Made by a program: the position numbers and the translations under genes | Part shown: positions 37,274 through 46,141 of the stretch, piece after piece | Layout of the letters: each line of letters begins with the position of its first letter | Numbering within the stretch: position 1 is the first letter of the stretch | Notes under the pieces: model-generated | Told to the model about the DNA's origin: nothing | Databases searched by the model: none | The model's input: the letters and a program-made list of their open reading frames with translations, nothing else | Assembly (NCBI RefSeq): GCF_001310895.1 | Contig: NZ_BAZS01000018.1 | Coordinates: forward strand, 1 to 64,000 | Direction of reading: 5' to 3' | DNA: 64,000 bases | Source: Virgibacillus halodenitrificans JCM 12304 | GTDB lineage: Bacteria > Bacillota > Bacilli > Bacillales > Amphibacillaceae

Positions 37274-38238
37274 TTGACTAAAAAGAAAAAACGTTGGTTA
37301 CAAGTAGGGATCAGTTTAATTACTATCCTATTAATTATAGATATAATTGCTGGGGTTTATTTTTATAACTTGGCAATTGAGCGTAATGTAAAAGATTTTC
37401 TAGTTGGCAATTCGGACCTTGAAGTGTCTGCAGAGGCAATGGATGTCTTTACTGAAGGAGATTGGAGAGACTGGGTAAGAGATCAGGAATTTGAACAAAT
37501 GGAAATGACCTCTTATGATGGTTTGAAGCTAAAAGGATATTTTTTGAAAGCTAAAAAGCCTACAGATAAAACAATTGTTTTAGCACACGGTTACTTAGGT
37601 CGGGCCACAGATATGGGGTTATATGGCCAATATTATTATGAAAACTTAGGATACAACATTTTTATGCCTGATTTCCGTGGTCACGGTCAAAGTGAAGGCG
37701 ATTATATTGGTTTTGGTTGGCATGATCGCTTGATTTAATAGATTGGATTCATATACTATCTACTAAACTTGGACCAGACTCAGAGTATGTTTTACATGGT
37801 GTATCCATGGGCGCAGCATCCGTTTTAATGGCAAGTGGAGAAGAAGAATTACCGAAAAGTGTAAAAGCAATTGTTGCTGATAGCCCTTATACAAGTGTAT
37901 ATGATATGTTTAAGTACCAATTAGGTCGAATGTATCACGTACCGGCATTTCCTGTGTTACCAACAACGAGTATAGTTACAAAAATAAAAGCCGGATATTC
38001 CTTGAAAGAGGCATCCGCGTTAAAACAAGTACAAAAAGCAGAAGTTCCGATTCTGTATATCCATGGCAATGCTGATACATTTGTACCTACTTCGATGGCT
38101 GAAAAGCTGTACAAAAATACTAGCAGTGAAAAAGATTTCATATCATTTGATAATGCCGGGCACGGCGAAGCCTTTGTAACAAAAAAAGATAAATATGTAG
38201 ATAAACTGAACAGCTTTTTGGAGAAATATATAAACTAA
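37274..38238 (+). pseudogene. Alpha/beta hydrolase with N-terminal membrane anchor, frameshifted
   Basis: Two frames make one protein of about 320 residues like B. subtilis YqkD. An N-terminal transmembrane helix (about 10-33) is followed by the hydrolase domain, with TIVLAHGYLGRATDMGLYG as the oxyanion region, the nucleophile in HGVSMGAAS, the acid in HGNADTFVP, and the His in NAGHGEAF. The first frame stops at 37738 just after GWHDR. Adding one G at 37730-37732 gives LDLIDWIHIL and joins the frames. It starts at TTG with AGGAGGTG upstream. The substrate is unknown, and the triad is intact once the frame is restored. Confidence 0.85.
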
Positions 38239-38269
38239 TAATTTTTCTATATGTAATAAATTCCTTATT

Positions 38270-38306
38270 TAAAGATCATCTGCCTTGTGTAGTTGATCTT
38301 TTTTTA
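38270..38306 (+). terminator. Terminator of the hydrolase gene
   Basis: AAAGATCA pairs with TGATCTTT around a 15-base loop, followed by a T run. Confidence 0.85.
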
Positions 38307-38403
38307 TCTGATGTTATATACAATAAAATGCATATTAATAAGATTTAAAAGCATAAAACTACGTTTATATTGTATATTTATAAATAAATATTAATATTTA
38401 TAC

Positions 38404-38432
38404 TTGATTAATTTCTTCAATAAAACTATAAT
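38404..38432 (+). promoter_or_regulatory. Sigma-A promoter of the arginine cluster
   Basis: TTGATT (38404-38409), a 17-bp spacer and TATAAT (38427-38432) lie about 39 bp before argC. The sequence ATGAATAATTCGAA just after the -10 box, and an AT-rich imperfect palindrome at about 38371-38403, could be ArgR/AhrC sites, but neither is a clear ARG box. Confidence 0.65.
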
Positions 38433-38470
38433 AATGAATAATTCGAAAATATGGAGAGAGGGAAATTGTG

Positions 38471-39511
38471 GTGAAACGTGCAGCGATTATTGGAGGAACA
38501 GGGTATGGAGCGGCAGAGCTGATACGCTTAATTCATCTCCACAAATATTTAGAAGTAAGTAAAATTATTTCACATTCTCATTATGGAGAATATATTGCAA
38601 CACACTATCCTCACATGCATACTTATATGGATTTAAAGATGGAGGCACTGGATGTCAGGGTGTTAGCGAATGAAGTCGATATTATTTTTTTTGCTACTCC
38701 TGCAGGCATAGCCAAAGAATTAATTCCACAGCTAGAGGGTAACCATGTTCAATGTATTGATTTATCAGGGGATTTACGCTTGCCCAATCGCGACTTATAT
38801 CAAAAGTGGTATGGTCAGTTGGGAGCTCCACAAGAGATGTTAGATAAAGCGGTTTATGGTTTAACAGAGGTATTTCCTAATCAAATTAAAGATGCCGAAG
38901 TAGTATCTAATCCAGGCTGCTTTCCCACCGCTAGTTTACTAGGATTAACGCCAAGTATAAAAGAAAAAATTATAGACACACAATCTATCATTATAGACGG
39001 AAAAACGGGGGTTTCTGGTGCAGGTGGGTCGCCTTCTAAAATGACTCATTTCTCAGAGACAAATGAAAATATTCAGCCTTATAAAATAGGGAAACATCAG
39101 CACATTCCCGAAATAGAGCATTACCTTTCCATCACAGCTGGTGAATCAATTAACGCCACATTCACTACACATCTGATACCAATGACACGCGGATTGCTGT
39201 GCACTATTTATGGAAGGCTTACTAAAAATATAACTACGAAAGAAATAATACATTTATATCAGGACTTCTACGCAAATCATCCATTTATACGTGTATTGGA
39301 AGAAGACCAAACACCAACTACGAAAAATGTATATGGAAGTAATTTTTGCGATATTAGTATTCATGTTGATGAAAGGACGAATCAGCTAGTTATTGTTTCG
39401 GCAATAGACAACTTAGTTAAGGGAGCAGCTGGTCAAGCAATCCAAAATGCAAATTTGATGAATGACTGGAAAGAGGAAGAAGGTTTAGCTCAATTACCAA
39501 TCTATCCATAG
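38471..39511 (+). CDS. argC: N-acetyl-gamma-glutamyl-phosphate reductase
   Basis: This 346-residue NADPH-dependent enzyme carries out the third step of arginine synthesis, from N-acetylglutamyl phosphate to the semialdehyde. The Rossmann motif is AAIIGGTGYGAAELIRLI at the start. The active-site Cys is in VVSNPGCFPTAS near residue 150, and HQHIPEIEHYL holds the catalytic His region. GTG codons at 38468 and 38471 are both possible; the second has better spacing (8 bases) from GAGAGAGGG. It leads the argCJBD-carB cluster. Confidence 0.96.
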   Translation: MKRAAIIGGTGYGAAELIRLIHLHKYLEVSKIISHSHYGEYIATHYPHMHTYMDLKMEALDVRVLANEVDIIFFATPAGIAKELIPQLEGNHVQCIDLSGDLRLPNRDLYQKWYGQLGAPQEMLDKAVYGLTEVFPNQIKDAEVVSNPGCFPTASLLGLTPSIKEKIIDTQSIIIDGKTGVSGAGGSPSKMTHFSETNENIQPYKIGKHQHIPEIEHYLSITAGESINATFTTHLIPMTRGLLCTIYGRLTKNITTKEIIHLYQDFYANHPFIRVLEEDQTPTTKNVYGSNFCDISIHVDERTNQLVIVSAIDNLVKGAAGQAIQNANLMNDWKEEEGLAQLPIYP

Positions 39512-39526
39512 GAAAGGGGCATGGAA

Positions 39527-40753
39527 ATGATCACTACCAAGATAAATCAGATAAAGGTATTGGAAAACGGAAATATAGCCAGCCCAAAAGGGTATACCGC
39601 AGGCGGAGTACATTGTGGGATACGTAAAACAAAGCTGGATTTTGGTTGGATACACTCTAACATTCCAGCAGTTGCAGCAGGAGTGTACACCTTAAATGCT
39701 TTTCAGGCAGCTCCACTTAAATTAACAAAAAGTAGTATCGAAAAGGAAAAGCGGATTCAAACAGTTGTTGTTAATTCCGGAATAGCTAATGCGTGTACAG
39801 GAAACCAGGGATATCTGGATGCATTGGAAACCCAAAGGTTGGCCGCAGATAAAATGGGAATACATAAAGATTATGTGGCAGTAGCTTCCACCGGTTTGAT
39901 CGGTAAAACATTACCAATGGAGAAAATTAAAGTTGGTATTGCAGAAATAGGTGAAGCAAACAATTCATCAGCAGAAAATTTTGAAAAGGCTATTTTAACA
40001 ACTGATACGGTTACGAAGCATATTGGTGTTCAAGTAGAAGTGGAAGGAAAAACAGTCACTATCGGCGGAGCGGCGAAAGGTTCTGGAATGATATGCCCCA
40101 ATATGGCTACAATGCTTGCTTTTATTACTACAGATGCAGCTATTGAGGAGAATGCTCTTCAACAGGCGCTAAAATCTATGACGGACTGTTCTTTTAACAG
40201 GATTACTGTAGATGGGGATTGCAGTACAAATGATATGGTGTTGGCTTTGGCAAATGGCCAGCAAGGTAATACCCCTTTAAATGAAGATCATCCTGACTGG
40301 TCCATATTTTTGGAGGCATTCAAGTTCGTTTGTGAGGCTTTAGCCAAGCAGATTGCAAGAGATGGAGAAGGAGCAACCAAGTTGATAGAAATACATGTAG
40401 AGGGAGCGCCAACGGAGCGTGCTGCAGGACAGGTAGCAAAGGCAGTAATATCTTCTAATCTTGTAAAGACAGCGATTTTTGGTTCTGATCCGAATTGGGG
40501 AAGAATTGTTTGTGCAGTCGGCTACAGTGAACAACCACTCGATCCGGAAAAAGTAAATGTAAGTTTAGGTAACATAAATGTAGTTAAGAATGGAGTCCCA
40601 CTCGAATTTGATGAGGTAAAGGCAACGAGCTATTTGCAAAATGAAGAGGTACAACTATTTGTGGATTTACAAAATGGTAAAGAAAAGGCTCTGGCATGGG
40701 GCTGTGATTTAACCTATGACTACGTAAAAATAAATGCATCCTATCGGACGTGA
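39527..40753 (+). CDS. argJ: Bifunctional ornithine acetyltransferase/N-acetylglutamate synthase
   Basis: This 408-residue enzyme recycles the acetyl group from N-acetylornithine to glutamate and, in the bifunctional Bacillus form, can also use acetyl-CoA. The self-cleavage site is in KGSGMICPNMATMLAFITTD near residue 188, where the Thr becomes the N-terminal nucleophile of the beta chain. The C-terminus IFGSDPNWGRI is also typical. The ATG at 39527 suits the GGAAAGGGG site; an ATG at 39521 is too close. Because argJ is present, the cluster needs no argA or argE for the cyclic pathway. Confidence 0.96.
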   Translation: MITTKINQIKVLENGNIASPKGYTAGGVHCGIRKTKLDFGWIHSNIPAVAAGVYTLNAFQAAPLKLTKSSIEKEKRIQTVVVNSGIANACTGNQGYLDALETQRLAADKMGIHKDYVAVASTGLIGKTLPMEKIKVGIAEIGEANNSSAENFEKAILTTDTVTKHIGVQVEVEGKTVTIGGAAKGSGMICPNMATMLAFITTDAAIEENALQQALKSMTDCSFNRITVDGDCSTNDMVLALANGQQGNTPLNEDHPDWSIFLEAFKFVCEALAKQIARDGEGATKLIEIHVEGAPTERAAGQVAKAVISSNLVKTAIFGSDPNWGRIVCAVGYSEQPLDPEKVNVSLGNINVVKNGVPLEFDEVKATSYLQNEEVQLFVDLQNGKEKALAWGCDLTYDYVKINASYRT

Positions 40754-40763
40754 GGTGAGAGAA

Positions 40764-41567
40764 CTGAGTAATATTGTATTCAAATTAGGCGGAAGTATTA
40801 TTGCAGAGCTTCCCAATTCCTTTTATGACATGCTTGTACATTTAAAAAGGTCGGGCAAATGTAATCCGATTATCGTGCATGGTGGTGGACCGGCGATTAA
40901 TAAGTTACTGGATCACTTGAAAATAGAACATGAATTTGTAAAAGGGCTTCGAAAAACATCCAAAGATGTTTTAGAAATTGCTGAAATGGTGATGAGTGGA
41001 TCAATTAATAAACACATTGTTACCTCTATTCAAACAATAGATGGCAAGGCAATTGGTTTAAGTGGCGTAGATGCGGCGATTTTACAGTCGAAACCTCTGG
41101 GAATACAAGAAGAAATCGGGTATGTAGGTGAAGTGGAAAATGTAGATACGGAATGGCTCCACCTTATCATTCAGCATGGTGCCATTCCGGTGATATCACC
41201 CATAGGGCTAGGTTCAGATGGGCAGCATTATAATATCAATGGAGATATGGCCGCTGCAGCGGTGGCTGAGGCGATGAATGCCAAGCTTGCCTTTATTAGT
41301 GATATACCAGGCGTGAAAGAAGAACGTGCTGGGCGTACAATTATTCATCCGAGTTTAACAAAGGAACAGACCGAAACGATGATCAAAACGGGAATTATTC
41401 ACGGAGGAATGATACCAAAGGTGCAATCCGCTATAAAAGCATTAAGTGGTGGGGTAACTGAAACAGTTATTTTAAATGGATGGGAATCCAAAGATATAGA
41501 AGCTTATTTGGATGGAAAACAAGCGGGCACAAAGCTAATTATAGAAAAGGAGGCCAATCATGTCTGA
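40764..41567 (+). CDS. argB: Acetylglutamate kinase
   Basis: This protein of about 267 residues is of the amino acid kinase family and phosphorylates N-acetylglutamate. NIVFKLGGSII at the N-terminus binds phosphates, IVHGGGPAINKLL binds substrate, and INGDMAAAAVAEAMNAKL near residue 160 is a further signature. The start is uncertain. The best-spaced codon after GAGGTGAG is a CTG at 40764, which also matches the usual protein start. GTG at 40755 lies inside that site, and ATG at 40734 lies within argJ. It overlaps argD by 8 bp. Confidence 0.93.
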   Translation: MSNIVFKLGGSIIAELPNSFYDMLVHLKRSGKCNPIIVHGGGPAINKLLDHLKIEHEFVKGLRKTSKDVLEIAEMVMSGSINKHIVTSIQTIDGKAIGLSGVDAAILQSKPLGIQEEIGYVGEVENVDTEWLHLIIQHGAIPVISPIGLGSDGQHYNINGDMAAAAVAEAMNAKLAFISDIPGVKEERAGRTIIHPSLTKEQTETMIKTGIIHGGMIPKVQSAIKALSGGVTETVILNGWESKDIEAYLDGKQAGTKLIIEKEANHV

Positions 41568-42762
41568 AACTGTAACTGAACAAGCTTCATCTGCCTTAAT
41601 GAATGTTTATAACAGATTTCCGCTCACACTTGTAAAAGGAAAGGGTAGTTATGTATGGGATGATGAAGGAGCTAACTACCTTGATTTTACTTCTGGGATA
41701 GCAACATGCAATCTTGGTCATATACCTGATAGTGTAGAAGAAGCAGTAAAGGAGCAATTGGAGCAACTTTGGCATTGTTCTAATCTATACCATATCCCGG
41801 CTCAGAAAAAGCTTGCTGAACAGCTAGTAAAATATAGCTGCCTTGATCAGGTATTTTTTTGTAATAGTGGTGCAGAAGCAAACGAGGCCGCGATTAAATT
41901 GGCAAAGAAATATGCAAAGGATAAGGGGTGGGAAGACAGGACAGAGATTGTAACATTTACTCAATCCTTCCATGGCCGTACAGGTTCCACCATGGCAGCA
42001 ACCGCACAAGAAAAAATTCATCAAGGATTCACTCCGTTGACGCCTGGATTTCGCTATCTTCCTTACAACAATATCGAAGCCTTGAAGCAAGTGCACAACG
42101 GTAAAACAACAGCAGTTCTATTGGAATTGATTCAAGGAGAAGGGGGAGTTAATCCTGCAAATATAGAATGGTTAACTAACCTTCGTGATCTATGCCATGA
42201 GCATGATATCCTTTTTATGGTAGATGAAATACAGACAGGAATGGGTAGAACCGGGGAGTTGTTTGCTTATGAGCAGTTCGGTGTTGATCCAGATGTCATT
42301 ACATTAGCAAAAGGGCTTGGTTCAGGTTTTCCTGTAGGTGCACTTCTTGCAAAGAAAACGGTAGCGGAGTCATTTCAGCCTGGAACGCATGGTAGTACTT
42401 TTGGAGGGAACCCCTTAGCGATGGCTGCCGGCCTGGCAACAATAGAAACAATTATGAACAATAGCATATTAAATGAAGTGGAAAATAAAAGTAGATGGAT
42501 GGCTGAACAATTAGCAACCCTAAAGCAACAATTCTCTTCTATTGAAGAAGTGAAAATGAGGGGCTTATTAATTGGTGTACAAATGAAAGAAGAGGCTGCT
42601 CCTTTGGTTACCGCATTTAGAGAAAAAGGAATTCTGGTGCTTCTTGCAGGGTCTCATGTGCTGCGAATCCTGCCACCTTTAATTGTATCACAGGAAGAAT
42701 TGACAACATTTATTACTGTTTTTAAAGAAATTTTACAGGCTAAAGGGGCGAACCAGCTATGA
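41560..42762 (+). CDS. argD: Acetylornithine aminotransferase
   Basis: This 400-residue class III PLP aminotransferase converts N-acetylglutamate semialdehyde to N-acetylornithine with glutamate as donor. FFCNSGAEANEAAIKLA is the cofactor phosphate region. LFMVDEIQTGMGRTG near residue 220 gives the Asp, and the PLP lysine is in ITLAKGLGSGFPVGALL near residue 250. GAGG overlaps the end of argB, and the 8-bp overlap implies translational coupling. Its 3' end overlaps carB by 4 bp. Confidence 0.96.
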   Translation: MSETVTEQASSALMNVYNRFPLTLVKGKGSYVWDDEGANYLDFTSGIATCNLGHIPDSVEEAVKEQLEQLWHCSNLYHIPAQKKLAEQLVKYSCLDQVFFCNSGAEANEAAIKLAKKYAKDKGWEDRTEIVTFTQSFHGRTGSTMAATAQEKIHQGFTPLTPGFRYLPYNNIEALKQVHNGKTTAVLLELIQGEGGVNPANIEWLTNLRDLCHEHDILFMVDEIQTGMGRTGELFAYEQFGVDPDVITLAKGLGSGFPVGALLAKKTVAESFQPGTHGSTFGGNPLAMAAGLATIETIMNNSILNEVENKSRWMAEQLATLKQQFSSIEEVKMRGLLIGVQMKEEAAPLVTAFREKGILVLLAGSHVLRILPPLIVSQEELTTFITVFKEILQAKGANQL

Positions 42763-45700
42763 CAAAAATTAATCAATTAAAGAAAGTAATGGTCATTGGT
42801 TCAGGTCCCATAGTTATTGGTCAGGCTGCTGAGTTTGATTACGCGGGAACACAAGCATGCATAGCGCTAAAAGAAGAAGGAATAGAAGTTATACTTGTAA
42901 ATAATAATCCTGCCACTATGATGACAGATAAACAAATAGCAGATCATGTCTATATGGAGCCATTGACTATTGAATCAATTGAAAGCATTATATCCATAGA
43001 AAAACCAGATGGTCTAATTGGCACATTGGGAGGTCAAACAGGCTTAAACTTAACCGTTGAGCTTCATGAACAAGGAATCTTAGAAAAATATCAAGTTAAA
43101 TTGTTAGGTTCATCTGTCCCTTCCATACAGCAAGGCGAGGACAGAGAAAAATTCCGTGAGCTGATGCTTGAAATAAATGAGCCTGTTTGCGAATCAACAA
43201 TTATTCAGTCAGTGGAAGAAGGGGAATCATTTATCCAATCTACTGGATACCCAGTCATTTTGCGTCCTGCCTACACCCTTGGAGGAGAAGGTGGCGGTTT
43301 TGCAGAAAATGAAGATGAATACAAAGAACTCCTGGAGAATGGGTTAAACCTGAGTCCCATTGATCAGGTGCTGGTGGAAAAAAGTATAAAAGGATGGAAA
43401 GAAATTGAATTTGAAGTAATTCGTGATGCTGCGGATAATTGTGTGGTTGTGTGTGACATGGAGAACGTAGACCCAGTTGGTGTGCATACAGGTGATTCCA
43501 TTGTCGTAGCGCCCTCGCAAACGATCACGACGGAACAAAAGGAATTACTAGAGCGTGCTTCGGTGAAAATTATTCGGGCTTTGCATGTCATTGGCGGGTG
43601 TAATATTCAATTTGCTTTGCATCCAGAGACGAATGCGTATTATATTATTGAAGTCAATCCCCGGGTCAGCCGTTCCTCTGCACTAGCTTCTAAAGCGACA
43701 GCATATCCAATTGCCTTAGTGGCTACTAAATGTGCAATTGGCTACACATTAGATGAAATAGTCAATCCGGTTGCTGGCAACGCATACGCAAGCGAAGCAC
43801 CAGTATTGAATTATGTAGTAGTAAAAGCACCACGATTTCCTTTCGATAAATTTACAGAAGCAGATCGTAGATTAGGTACGCAAATGAAAGCAACAGGTGA
43901 AGTAATGGCTATAGACCGTACCTTTATCGGAGCCTTGAATAAGGCTGTGCGTTCACTTGAACTTCATATGAATAGCTTAAATTGGAAGGAAATGTCCGTT
44001 CTCTCTAAAGAAGACTTAATGGAGTCCATAGCAATACCAAATGATCTCCGACTTTTCGCCATTGCGGAGGCTTTAACGAGGGGGATAGAGGTAAATGAAA
44101 TACAAGAAATAACACAAATTAATTCCTGGTTCATTGAAGAAATTAATAAAGTAATTACTTGCGAACAGAAGGTGGAAAGGTACAGTCTGTCTAACGTTTC
44201 ATCAGAATTGCTTAAGGAAGCAAAGTTGCTAAATATTAGTGATGAACGAATTGCAGAATTACTGGAAACAACGGGGAAGAAAGTTAGAAGCTTGTATAAA
44301 AGCATGGATTTCCATTTGTCTTATCACTTAATGAAAACCTCCCAATCCAGCATGCAACCAATAGCTTCGTGCTATTACTCCTCCTGGGGGAACGATCACG
44401 AGGCGCCAGCGTATGAAACTGAAACGGAAAAAATACTTGTCCTGGGCTCTGGTCCGATACGTATTGGGCAAGGGGTAGAATTTGATTATTGTTCTGTACA
44501 TGCTGCTCTTGCGGTAAAGAAAATGGGATATGAAGCAATTGTAATTAATAACAATCCAGAAACAGTAAGTACCGATTACACAATTGCGGATCGACTGTAT
44601 TTTGAACCATTGGCCCTGGAAGATGTGTTAGCAGTAATTGAAAAGGAGAAACCCGCTGGCGTTCTTATTCAATTTGGCGGCCAAACGGCTGTTAACTTAG
44701 CAAACTCTCTTCAGGAGGAAGGCGTCCATATTTTTGGAACTGCGCCAAAACATATTGATCAAATGGAAGACAGGGAGCAATTTTATGAAGTGTTGAATAA
44801 ATTAAACATCAATCATGTGCCTGGTTTTGTTGTAAACGAACATGAGAACATTGCGACAACCGCAAATGACTTGGGTTTCCCGGTACTTATTCGCCCATCC
44901 TATGTTATAGGCGGACAATCGATGTTTATTTGCAATAACGAAATAGAATTGCAAGCATATGTCAAACGGATTCAGCAGGATACAAAGGATCGTTGTTGGC
45001 CACTACTTATTGATTCATATATTCCGGGAGTAGAGTGCGAAATCGATGTAATCAGTGACGGGCAGCAAATCATTGTGCCTGGAATTGTTGAACATATAGA
45101 GAGGGCAGGTGTCCATTCCGGAGACAGTATGAATATCTTTCCAGCCATTTCCCTTACTGATAAAATGAAGGAAAGAATAATCAACATTGCGCGTATTATT
45201 AGTCAACAAGTACCTATTATTGGGATGATGAATATTCAATTTGTCATCGATGGAGATACGATTTATGTATTGGAAGTCAACCCACGTTCCTCCAGAACTG
45301 TACCTATGCTCAGTAAAATAATGGATATACCGATGGTTGAGTGGGGAGTAAGGGCGCAGTTAGGTGAAGCGCTGGATGATATCAGCTCGGAGTTGAATCT
45401 AGCTAATGAACCTGAATATTATATGGTAAAAGCTCCTGTGTTTTCAGCAGGGAAGCTAAAAGGAGTAGATCATGTACTTGGGCCTGAAATGAAATCGACC
45501 GGAGAAGCTATTGGTATAGGAGAAACAAAAGAAGTAGCCTTAGCTAATGCTTTGCCTGAAAATGTTCAGAAGATGTTTAAGAGTAAAAAACCGTTAAACG
45601 TGATTGTATCCATTTCGGAAAGGGAGAAGCCAAATTGTATAAATTTACTTAAAAAGCTTATAGTGGAAGGTGCTGTAATCACCGCTACAAAGGGGACAAC

Positions 45701-46013
45701 AGCCTATTTAGAGGAAATGGGTATTCCGGTATATAATACGGTTTATACAAAGGAAGAAATACATGGCCTTTGGCGTTCAAATACGCCTGATCTAGTGCTG
45801 AATATACCGAGCCAAGGCAGGAAAAAAGAAAAGACAGGATTTTATCTTCGTGAGCTTGCTGTCCGGTATCAGACCCCTTATTTTACTAGCCTTGATACAC
45901 TACAAGTGCTTTATAGCTGGCTTCGTAATGCAGAGCAAGTTATCAAACCGAAATCTTTGCAAGAGTATTTGCATCAATTAAATAAAGATAAAATCTTACA
46001 TGCCGGAAAGTAA
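42759..46013 (+). CDS. carB: Carbamoyl phosphate synthase large subunit (arginine cluster)
   Basis: This 1084-residue synthase subunit has two ATP-grasp halves. The first begins KVMVIGSGPIVIGQAAEFDY, the second LVLGSGPIRIGQGVEFDY near residue 567, each with GGQT and ENP/EVNPR metal-binding segments. A C-terminal MGS-like domain follows (about 940-1084), where effectors bind in related enzymes. It makes carbamoyl phosphate from bicarbonate, ATP and ammonia delivered by the small subunit. It starts at an ATGA overlap with argD. The small subunit gene carA, usually directly upstream in this cluster, is absent here, as is argF downstream. Confidence 0.95.
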   Translation: MTKINQLKKVMVIGSGPIVIGQAAEFDYAGTQACIALKEEGIEVILVNNNPATMMTDKQIADHVYMEPLTIESIESIISIEKPDGLIGTLGGQTGLNLTVELHEQGILEKYQVKLLGSSVPSIQQGEDREKFRELMLEINEPVCESTIIQSVEEGESFIQSTGYPVILRPAYTLGGEGGGFAENEDEYKELLENGLNLSPIDQVLVEKSIKGWKEIEFEVIRDAADNCVVVCDMENVDPVGVHTGDSIVVAPSQTITTEQKELLERASVKIIRALHVIGGCNIQFALHPETNAYYIIEVNPRVSRSSALASKATAYPIALVATKCAIGYTLDEIVNPVAGNAYASEAPVLNYVVVKAPRFPFDKFTEADRRLGTQMKATGEVMAIDRTFIGALNKAVRSLELHMNSLNWKEMSVLSKEDLMESIAIPNDLRLFAIAEALTRGIEVNEIQEITQINSWFIEEINKVITCEQKVERYSLSNVSSELLKEAKLLNISDERIAELLETTGKKVRSLYKSMDFHLSYHLMKTSQSSMQPIASCYYSSWGNDHEAPAYETETEKILVLGSGPIRIGQGVEFDYCSVHAALAVKKMGYEAIVINNNPETVSTDYTIADRLYFEPLALEDVLAVIEKEKPAGVLIQFGGQTAVNLANSLQEEGVHIFGTAPKHIDQMEDREQFYEVLNKLNINHVPGFVVNEHENIATTANDLGFPVLIRPSYVIGGQSMFICNNEIELQAYVKRIQQDTKDRCWPLLIDSYIPGVECEIDVISDGQQIIVPGIVEHIERAGVHSGDSMNIFPAISLTDKMKERIINIARIISQQVPIIGMMNIQFVIDGDTIYVLEVNPRSSRTVPMLSKIMDIPMVEWGVRAQLGEALDDISSELNLANEPEYYMVKAPVFSAGKLKGVDHVLGPEMKSTGEAIGIGETKEVALANALPENVQKMFKSKKPLNVIVSISEREKPNCINLLKKLIVEGAVITATKGTTAYLEEMGIPVYNTVYTKEEIHGLWRSNTPDLVLNIPSQGRKKEKTGFYLRELAVRYQTPYFTSLDTLQVLYSWLRNAEQVIKPKSLQEYLHQLNKDKILHAGK

Positions 46014-46141
46014 ACGTAAAAGGAGTAACCATGGAAATAAATATATACGTATAAACCATTGTTTACGGAAGCATAACTAACGAATTAGCAGCAGCACAAA
46101 ATGTAGTGCTGCTGCATTAACATAAACAGATATGCGTTTTT
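46014..46141 (+). other. Short open frame and hairpin after carB
   Basis: AAAGGAG is followed 5 bases later by ATGGAAATAAATATATACGT, which closes after seven codons (MEINIYV). It is placed where argF would begin in the usual order. A strong hairpin (GCAGCAGCAC with GTGCTGCTGC, 46088-46115) follows, without a good T run. It may be the remnant of a lost gene start, or chance. Confidence 0.4.
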
